Positions 58,831 to 64,000 of a DNA stretch of 64,000 nt are shown piece by piece. The first letter of the stretch is position 1. The number at the start of each line of letters is the position of its first letter. Both the position numbers and the translations under genes were made by a program. This DNA comes from Streptomyces sp. LBL (GTDB lineage Bacteria > Actinomycetota > Actinomycetes > Streptomycetales > Streptomycetaceae). The DNA is taken from contig NZ_JARXYX010000015.1 of the NCBI RefSeq assembly GCF_029893585.1, positions 140,492-204,491 on the forward strand. The letters run 5' to 3'. The notes below the pieces were generated by a model. It was not told the origin of the DNA, ran no database searches, and saw only the letters and a program-made list of their open reading frames with translations.

Positions 58831-59123
58831 GGAGCTCTTGGTCCTTTCGACACCTGCGGGCGCGCCGGCTGGCGAGACGCTGCCGAGGTTCGGGCAGAAC
58901 GTGCTTTTGGAGGCACGCGGGGCTTGATCCGTTTGGCTGAGGGCGGCGAGGAGGTGGTGGTCGCCTGGCGATGAGCTGCGCCACGTCCCGAGACGGTAGG
59001 GGCCGGCGGGCTGGCGGGCTGGCGGAAGAACCGCTTCTCGCCGGGCTCCCGCACGCTCCCCGCGCGCGGGAGCCACGGAGAGGCGGGAGCCACGGGCGCC
59101 GATGTGGAGACCGCCCCGGACGG

Positions 59124-60143
59124 TCAGCGGCGTCGCAGCGACGGGTCGAGCAGCGCGGGCGGAGTGTCGTGCTTCTCGTGTGCGGCGAGGTCGGCGCCAG
59201 GGGCGACGACGGCGTCGATCGCGTCGAGCACATCGGCGGAGAGCACGGTGTCCGCGGCGGCGAGTTGCGTGTGCAGGTGGTCCAGTGTGCGGGGGCCGAT
59301 GAGCGCACTGGTCACGGCGGGATGCGCGGTCACGAAGCCGAGCGCGAGCTGGATCATGGTCAGGCCGGCCTCGTCGGCGACCTTGGCCAGCTGCTCGACG
59401 GCGTCGAGCTTGGCCCGGTTGGAGGGGATGGTGGTGTCGAAGAGTTGCGGCATGAACGTGGAGCGGCTGGTGGTGACGTCCTGGCCCTCGCGGATCGCGC
59501 CCGACAACCAGCCCGAGGCCAGCGGGCTCCAGACCAGCACGCCGAGCCCGTACTCCTCGGTGACGGGCAGCACGTCGGTCTCGATTCCGCGCTGTAGGAT
59601 CGAGTAGCTGGGCTGTTCGGTGACGTAACGGCTCAGGTGATGCTCGTGTGCCGCCCACTGGGCCTGCACGACGCGGTAGGCGGGGAAGGTCGAGGAGCCG
59701 AAGTAACGGATCTTTCCCGCGCGCTGCAGGTCAGTCAGAGCCGACAGCGTCTCCTCGTCGCTGGTGCTCGGATCCCACCGGTGGATCTGGTAGAGATCGA
59801 CGTGATCGACACCGAGGCGGCGCAGGCTGTTCTCCAGCTCGGTGACCAGCCAGCGGCGGGAACTGCCCCGGTGGTTGCGCTCCTCCCCCATCGGCATGCC
59901 CGCCTTCGTGGCCAGCACGATGTCGTCGCGGCGGCCGGCGATGGCTTTGCCGACCATTTCCTCCGACTCGCCGCCTCCGTACATGTCAGCGGTGTCGATG
60001 AGGTTGATCCCGCCCTCCAGAGCGGCATCGACGATGGCGGTGGCCTCCTCCTGGGTGGTGCGCCCGATCTTGCCGAAGTTCATCGCGCCGAGCGCGAGGG
60101 AGCTGACCTGCACACCGGTGCGGCCCAAGGTGCGGTACTGCAT
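59124..60143 (-). CDS. Aldo/keto reductase
   Basis: 339 residues. (beta/alpha)8 barrel with catalytic tetrad Asp ('LIDTADMYGGGESEE': Asp and Tyr), Lys ('VLATKAGMPMG') and His ('VDLYQIHRWDP'). NADPH-binding 'SALIGPRTLDHL' is near the C-terminus. Divergent from a TetR gene whose intergenic region holds two matched palindromes, so it is the likely regulated target. Reduces aldehydes or ketones; probably a detoxification enzyme. Confidence 0.93.
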   Translation of the reverse strand: MQYRTLGRTGVQVSSLALGAMNFGKIGRTTQEEATAIVDAALEGGINLIDTADMYGGGESEEMVGKAIAGRRDDIVLATKAGMPMGEERNHRGSSRRWLVTELENSLRRLGVDHVDLYQIHRWDPSTSDEETLSALTDLQRAGKIRYFGSSTFPAYRVVQAQWAAHEHHLSRYVTEQPSYSILQRGIETDVLPVTEEYGLGVLVWSPLASGWLSGAIREGQDVTTSRSTFMPQLFDTTIPSNRAKLDAVEQLAKVADEAGLTMIQLALGFVTAHPAVTSALIGPRTLDHLHTQLAAADTVLSADVLDAIDAVVAPGADLAAHEKHDTPPALLDPSLRRR

Positions 60144-60226
60144 GACCGTGTTCCTCCATTACGGACAAAGCGCCATGTCGACGTGTGGCTTGGTCGTCGT
60201 CCCCCTGCTCTGACATCATGAGCAAG

Positions 60227-60263
60227 CGGAACCTCGTTCCGAAACATACGGAACCTTGTTCCG
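60227..60263. promoter_or_regulatory. Tandem TetR operator (two CGGAAC-N3-GTTCCG palindromes)
   Basis: Site 1 CGGAAC-CTC-GTTCCG (60227-60241) and site 2 CGGAAC-CTT-GTTCCG (60249-60263). Both are perfect 6-3-6 palindromes whose centres are 22 bases apart, about two helical turns. They lie between the aldo/keto reductase start and the TetR start, and should bind two dimers on the same face. Confidence 0.8.
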
Positions 60264-60296
60264 TTTAGCAAGCTCGGCAGCGGAGGGAGCGGCGAG

Positions 60297-60887
60297 GTGA
60301 ACAGCAGCAACGAGGGCGCGGGCCACGCAGCCCAGTCCAAGCGGGCGGACGCCCGGCGCAACAAGGAGACCCTGCTCGAAGTGGCCGCCGCGGTTTTCGT
60401 CGCGTCGGGCGTGGACGCGCCCGTTCGCGACATCGCAGCCAAGGCCGGGGTCGGGCTGGGCACGATCTACCGCCACTTCCCGACGCGAGCGGATTTGATC
60501 ATCGCCGTCTACCGGCACCAGGTCGAAGCCTGCGCCGAAGCCGGTCCGGCCCTGCTCGCGAGCAGCGCGACACCGCACGCCGCGCTGGGGCAGTGGATCA
60601 ACCTCTTCGTCGACTTTCTGGTCACCAAGCACGGCCTCGCCGCCGTGCTGCACTCCGACGATGCCGGCTTCGACACGTTGCACGCCTATTTCCTCGAGCG
60701 GCTCTTGCCCGTGTGCGCCCAGCTTCTCGAAGCCGCGGCCGTCGCCGGGGAGATCCGCTCCGACCTGGAGCCCTACGAGCTCATGCGCGGCGTCGGGAAC
60801 CTGTGCATCGGCGCGGACAGCGATCCCCGCTACGACGCACGTCGACTGGTCGAACTCCTCATCGCGGGGCTGCGCCGACCGCACTGA
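60297..60887 (+). CDS. TetR-family transcriptional regulator
   Basis: About 196 residues. N-terminal helix-turn-helix 'RDIAAKAGVGLGTIYRHFPTRADLI', then an all-helical ligand domain. GTG start follows GGAGGGAG. Two near-identical palindromic operators lie 34-70 bases upstream, so it probably represses itself and the divergent aldo/keto reductase until an inducer binds. Confidence 0.93.
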   Translation: MNSSNEGAGHAAQSKRADARRNKETLLEVAAAVFVASGVDAPVRDIAAKAGVGLGTIYRHFPTRADLIIAVYRHQVEACAEAGPALLASSATPHAALGQWINLFVDFLVTKHGLAAVLHSDDAGFDTLHAYFLERLLPVCAQLLEAAAVAGEIRSDLEPYELMRGVGNLCIGADSDPRYDARRLVELLIAGLRRPH

Positions 60888-61463
60888 CCATCCGCCGCGG
60901 CGCGCGACCTGTCGGCGCTGCGGGTGTCACATGCGCGGGTCCGACCCTGTCTTCAGCGGCCAAAGCCGAACAGGCACACGTTCAAGGAGAACGCCGTGCC
61001 ACGCGCGCCGAGGACTGACTGGCGCCGAGGACTGACTGGCGCCGGACGTGGTCATGATCGCCGACGGTGCCGGGCACCCGACCGCCGCCCGGGCCCCTGT
61101 CCACGGAACTGGACCCGTGGGGGCGTTGCTGGTACGCCCGGATCGGGTGGTATCGGCCGTACGGGTCAACGACCCGCCCGGGGGTCGGATCGAGTCGGAC
61201 GGCCAACCGGCCGCGGCGAGCCTCGTGCTGACCGGAGTGAGCCTCGTGGCGGAGAACGAGCGGATCACCGATCCACGCCGTGGCCCACTCTCAGAAGCTG
61301 ATGCGGCTGGACGAACCGGCCGAACTCGCCAGGCCGAGCCCACGAAGCCGCCGACACCGTGGGCGTTCCAGACGGAGGCAACGGCCCGGAACACCCACGG
61401 ATCGGGGCGACCTCCTGCTCGCTTTGACGGAGACCCCGCCCTCGATCACTCAGCTGGGCCCGG
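60888..61463. other. 576-bp region with possible decayed coding sequence and a short tandem repeat
   Basis: No intact gene. A 17-bp unit GCGCCGAGGACTGACTG occurs at 61005-61021 and 61022-61038, with a further partial copy. The plus-strand frame from 61048 contains 'GALLVRPDRVVSAV', which resembles the C-terminal 'LVRPD..V' stretch of FAD-dependent aromatic monooxygenases; the rest is not homologous-looking. A decayed monooxygenase is only a guess. Confidence 0.35.
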
Positions 61464-62399
61464 TCAGCCGATGCACAGCACGAGCAGGCAGATCTCGGAC
61501 GGCGAGGTGGCGGCGGACGGGGGGGTCGCTTGCGATGCCCCTGAGCCTGTTTCGCCGGTTTTGCCGCTGCCGCTTCCGCTGTCATTGGTGTTGGTGTTGC
61601 CATTGGTATTGCCGTTGCCGTTGTCGGTTCCGCCCGTGGCTGCGGGTGCGGGCGTCTGCGTGGGCTGCGTGACCGTCGTATGCGCCGGGTCGGTGCGGTC
61701 AGGTGCCGTCGCACCAGAGGAGGGAGCGGTGGACTGCGGCTGCGCGGTCGATCTCACCCCCGCGCGAGGCGGGGCGGCGGCGTCCGGCTGCGCGCTCGGC
61801 GTGGTGCGCACCGAGTCGGTGGAGTACTGCTGACGCGGGAGGTCCGGCGCGGGCGACTGTACGGGCGCCGTGGGCGAGGAGCGGTGCGCATCAGGCTGGG
61901 GCGACGTCGGGCGGCCGTCCTGCAGGGTCTGTTCCGCGAGGGTGCCCATGTCAGGGCCCTTCGGTGCCGCGGCGGCCTGCGTCCGGTCGCCGGACTGCCG
62001 GTCCATCGAGGCCAGGGTGACACCGCCGCCGACCAGCGCGACAGCGGTCGCGACCACAGCCCGACGCTGGTTCTTCTTCCAGCGGGCGCGCTGGCGACGC
62101 CGTGCCGCTCGCCCTTCCGGCAAGGGCGAGACTCCGTCAAAATGCCCGGACGCGTCACTTGACGGTGCGCTCTCCACGCCGACCCCGACCGCCGTCTCGT
62201 CACCGGGTCGCCCGTGCTGCCACGCGTGCCAGGCCGTGGACTCCGATGCAGCCGTCCCACCCGTCGCCCCCAGGGCAGCAGCGGCCCGGGTGTTGGCAGC
62301 GGCGGCGGTGGCCGGATCGATGTCCGGGGCGTACGCACCGCACCCGGGGCACACCAGGGCGCCATTGAGGTGCCTGCGGCACGAGGAGCAGTAGTCCAT
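61464..62399 (-). CDS. SCO2400-like zinc-ribbon membrane protein
   Basis: About 311 residues. N-terminal zinc ribbon 'CSSCRRHLNGALVCPGCG' (two CxxC pairs), a polar region, an Arg/Lys-rich patch ('RRRQRARWKKNQRR') and one membrane span ('AVVATAVALVGGGVTLASM'). A long Pro/Ser/Thr/Gln- and Asn/Gly-rich extracytoplasmic tail follows, ending in the hydrophobic 'EICLLVLCIG'. Resembles the Streptomyces SCO2400 family; function unknown. The NGNGNTNGNTN stretch is repeat-encoded. Start ATG at 62399 begins directly with the ribbon. Confidence 0.8.
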   Translation of the reverse strand: MDYCSSCRRHLNGALVCPGCGAYAPDIDPATAAAANTRAAAALGATGGTAASESTAWHAWQHGRPGDETAVGVGVESAPSSDASGHFDGVSPLPEGRAARRRQRARWKKNQRRAVVATAVALVGGGVTLASMDRQSGDRTQAAAAPKGPDMGTLAEQTLQDGRPTSPQPDAHRSSPTAPVQSPAPDLPRQQYSTDSVRTTPSAQPDAAAPPRAGVRSTAQPQSTAPSSGATAPDRTDPAHTTVTQPTQTPAPAATGGTDNGNGNTNGNTNTNDSGSGSGKTGETGSGASQATPPSAATSPSEICLLVLCIG

Positions 62400-62958
62400 C
62401 TGCGGTCTTTCTGAGTTGGCACACCATCGACCTGCGGGGTCGCGATCCGGTCACGTTCGTACATGGGATCGAACAATCAGCAACACTAACGACGCTCGTG
62501 AAAGGCCATGTGCAGCCCGTGTGAGACTCGTGCAGGGATTCTCGGTGTTTGCTGTGCGCCGTACACCATCCAGGTTTCAGACCGCGAGACCGCCGGCAGG
62601 GGTTGGGGTGCCGGGCACCGAACTCGACAGGCACACATCCCCACAAACCGGACCTTGCTGGACGATCTGGCACAGAGTCACCTCGCCACTCCCCACGAGC
62701 GCCACGGCGCATCCGCCGGGCAGGCCGCCGCCCACCGGTTGCCTTTTGGCCAAAATTGGCCGAAAAGAGTGCCGTCGCTGCACACAGGTCGCGGACCGTG
62801 CCACGCGGTGGCTGCGCATCTGCACCGCGGTCGGGGTACAGGGTCCGGCCTCCGCCCGGGCTCCACCAGACCGGCGCGGCGGAGAATCTTCGCCGATCGA
62901 TCACAACAAGAGTGCATCGGGTCCGTCGTGTCGATCCAGCAGGCGCATACTGGTGACA
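62400..62958. other. 559-bp non-coding divergent region
   Basis: No gene supported. The only notable element is an AT-rich patch with the perfect 12-base palindrome TTTTGGCCAAAA (62744-62755) overlapping GGCCAA-AA-TTGGCC (62748-62761). Promoters for the zinc-ribbon gene and the small gene at 62959 should lie here. Confidence 0.5.
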
Positions 62959-63180
62959 ATGACAAAGTCACCCATGCCCAAGCGTCATCTGCCGACCAGC
63001 CCCTTCCTGGCTCCGGTCGCGCCAACTCCCAAGCACTTCACCGTCGGAAGCCGCGTCACACACGATGTGTACGGCCTCGGCCGGGTGACCGGCATCGAGG
63101 AGGGGGTTGCGGTACTCGTCGATTTCGGTTCCCTTCAGGCCCGGATCGTCAGTCCGTACACCAAGTTGACCAATCTTTGA
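62959..63180 (+). CDS. Small conserved hypothetical protein, 73 residues
   Basis: An N-terminal basic/Pro-rich stretch followed by 'HFTVGSRVTHDVYGLGRVTGIEEGVAVLVDFG', a small beta-barrel-like sequence reminiscent of the CarD-like or DUF3553-type domains that contact RNA polymerase or helicases. Codon usage is typical. ATG at 62959 with GGTG upstream; an internal ATG 15 bases on is possible. A strong terminator follows 3 bases after the stop. A nucleic-acid-associated role is only suggested by the fold resemblance. Confidence 0.8.
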   Translation: MTKSPMPKRHLPTSPFLAPVAPTPKHFTVGSRVTHDVYGLGRVTGIEEGVAVLVDFGSLQARIVSPYTKLTNL

Positions 63181-63183
63181 GGT

Positions 63184-63214
63184 CTGCTGCGCCTGCGCCA
63201 GTCAGGCGCAGCAG
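63184..63214 (+). terminator. Hairpin terminator
   Basis: Perfect 12-bp stem, CTGCTGCGCCTG (63184-63195) with its complement at 63203-63214, and a 7-base loop, immediately after the 73-residue gene. Confidence 0.88.
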
Positions 63215-63758
63215 GCAATCACCCGCTCCCGGGCCCTGAAGGGGCCCGTTCGCACGCCATCCCTCCGCTTGGCATGCTCGCAACGAAGGTGAGACGTCCC
63301 ATCGACACGACCCCGCTGTTCTCCGACCCGGAGCCGGCCCCCCTCCGTGCCACGACGGAATCGCCGCCTCCGGAGAAGAATCCCTTTCAGTCTCCGGATG
63401 TGCAGGAGGAGACCGCCCACGTTCCCGGCATCGCGACCCCGGTCTCCGGGACCAGGTAGCCACCGCAGCGTCCCCGCACTCCGGCGGCTCAGCAGTCGGT
63501 CCGGGAAGGCCTTTCGGGAGTTGATCAGGATGCCGCTCCAGCGGAGGGTTTCCCCGCCGGTGTGAGCAAACCGCCGTGCGTGATCGGCTGAGTCTGCAGG
63601 CAGAACCCGCATCCCCACTGCTGACACCCACCTGGCCCTTCGTCGGGGCCGGAACGCCTCCCTGCTCGGCCGCGTACGTACGGCGGCGAGCCCGAGGTGC
63701 TCCTTACGGCGTCGAACCCGAGGTGCGCGGCAGCCGGACAGGGTGGAGTCTGAGGATC
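63215..63758. other. 544-bp region without a supported gene
   Basis: Several open frames exist on both strands but none has a ribosome site, typical codon pattern and coherent protein sequence together. Nothing else distinctive is seen apart from a repeated motif near 63675-63725 (GGCGAGCCCGAGGTGCTCCTTACGGCGTCGAACCCGAGGTG in part: CCCGAGGTGC twice). Confidence 0.4.

Positions 63759-64000
<242 letters not shown>

Noticed and set aside
61048..61833. A plus-strand 261-codon frame
   Set aside because: Its second half is antisense to the zinc-ribbon gene and Gly/Ala/Val-repetitive; only a short early stretch looks protein-like and is listed as a possible remnant.
63274..63565. Small overlapping plus-strand frames
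   Set aside because: No ribosome site, Arg/Pro-biased, no coherent protein sequence.

Overview
This is a high-GC actinobacterial window, almost certainly Streptomyces. It shows strong third-codon-position GC bias, frequent GTG and TTG starts, many 4-bp stop/start overlaps, Tat and lipoprotein signals, a snapalysin, ECF sigma factors and families typical of Streptomyces (DUF664, SCO2400-like, CU044_5270). No rRNA, tRNA, CRISPR array, transposase or phage gene was seen. The last ~110 bases are G/C homopolymer, so the window ends at a contig edge.

1-13.5 kb and 24.5-28.3 kb hold an aromatic-ring catabolic locus. It has an SsuABC/TauABC-type importer divergent from a translationally coupled operon: a CarAa-like Rieske oxygenase, a 40-residue membrane microprotein, an M20-like protein that has lost its metal ligands, an MhpB-like extradiol dioxygenase, an MhpC-like C-C hydrolase, an IclR regulator and a MaoC-type hot-dog pair. 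A flavin NAD(P)H reductase with a 7Fe-type ferredoxin follows, probably the electron supply. The lower pathway (hydratase, acylating aldehyde dehydrogenase, aldolase: mhpD-F-E) lies 12 kb away, behind a 16-codon leader ORF and its own IclR regulator. Together these would take a ring compound to pyruvate and acetyl-CoA. The substrate is not known; resemblance to carbazole and 2-oxoquinoline oxygenases suggests a fused or N-heterocyclic aromatic.

13.5-24.4 kb is a sugar or cyclitol module that splits that locus. A ROK regulator diverges from an operon with a Gfo/Idh/MocA oxidoreductase, a quinone-oxidoreductase-like protein, a Dpp/Opp-type ABC importer with both ATPases fused, and a TIM-barrel sugar isomerase.

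28.4-47 kb contains htpG, a PhyH oxygenase/small protein/AraC group, and secreted carbohydrate-active enzymes (GH29, beta-helix protein, alginate-lyase-family protein, GH95). The GH29 and GH95 genes share a promoter-proximal element. Between them is a YbdK-type ligase, an N-acetylglutaminylglutamine-type amidotransferase and an S9 peptidase, apparently a variant dipeptide osmolyte locus.

47-64 kb carries a BASS transporter, snapalysin and a hydroxyquinol module (intradiol dioxygenase and maleylacetate reductase). That module is flanked by two inverted, paralogous ECF sigma/CU044_5270 pairs. Then come a DUF664 protein, an acyltransferase, an LLM flavoenzyme, an aldo/keto reductase divergent from TetR with a tandem operator, an SCO2400-like zinc-ribbon protein and small conserved proteins. 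Several gene remnants (a frameshifted SDR and others) lie here.
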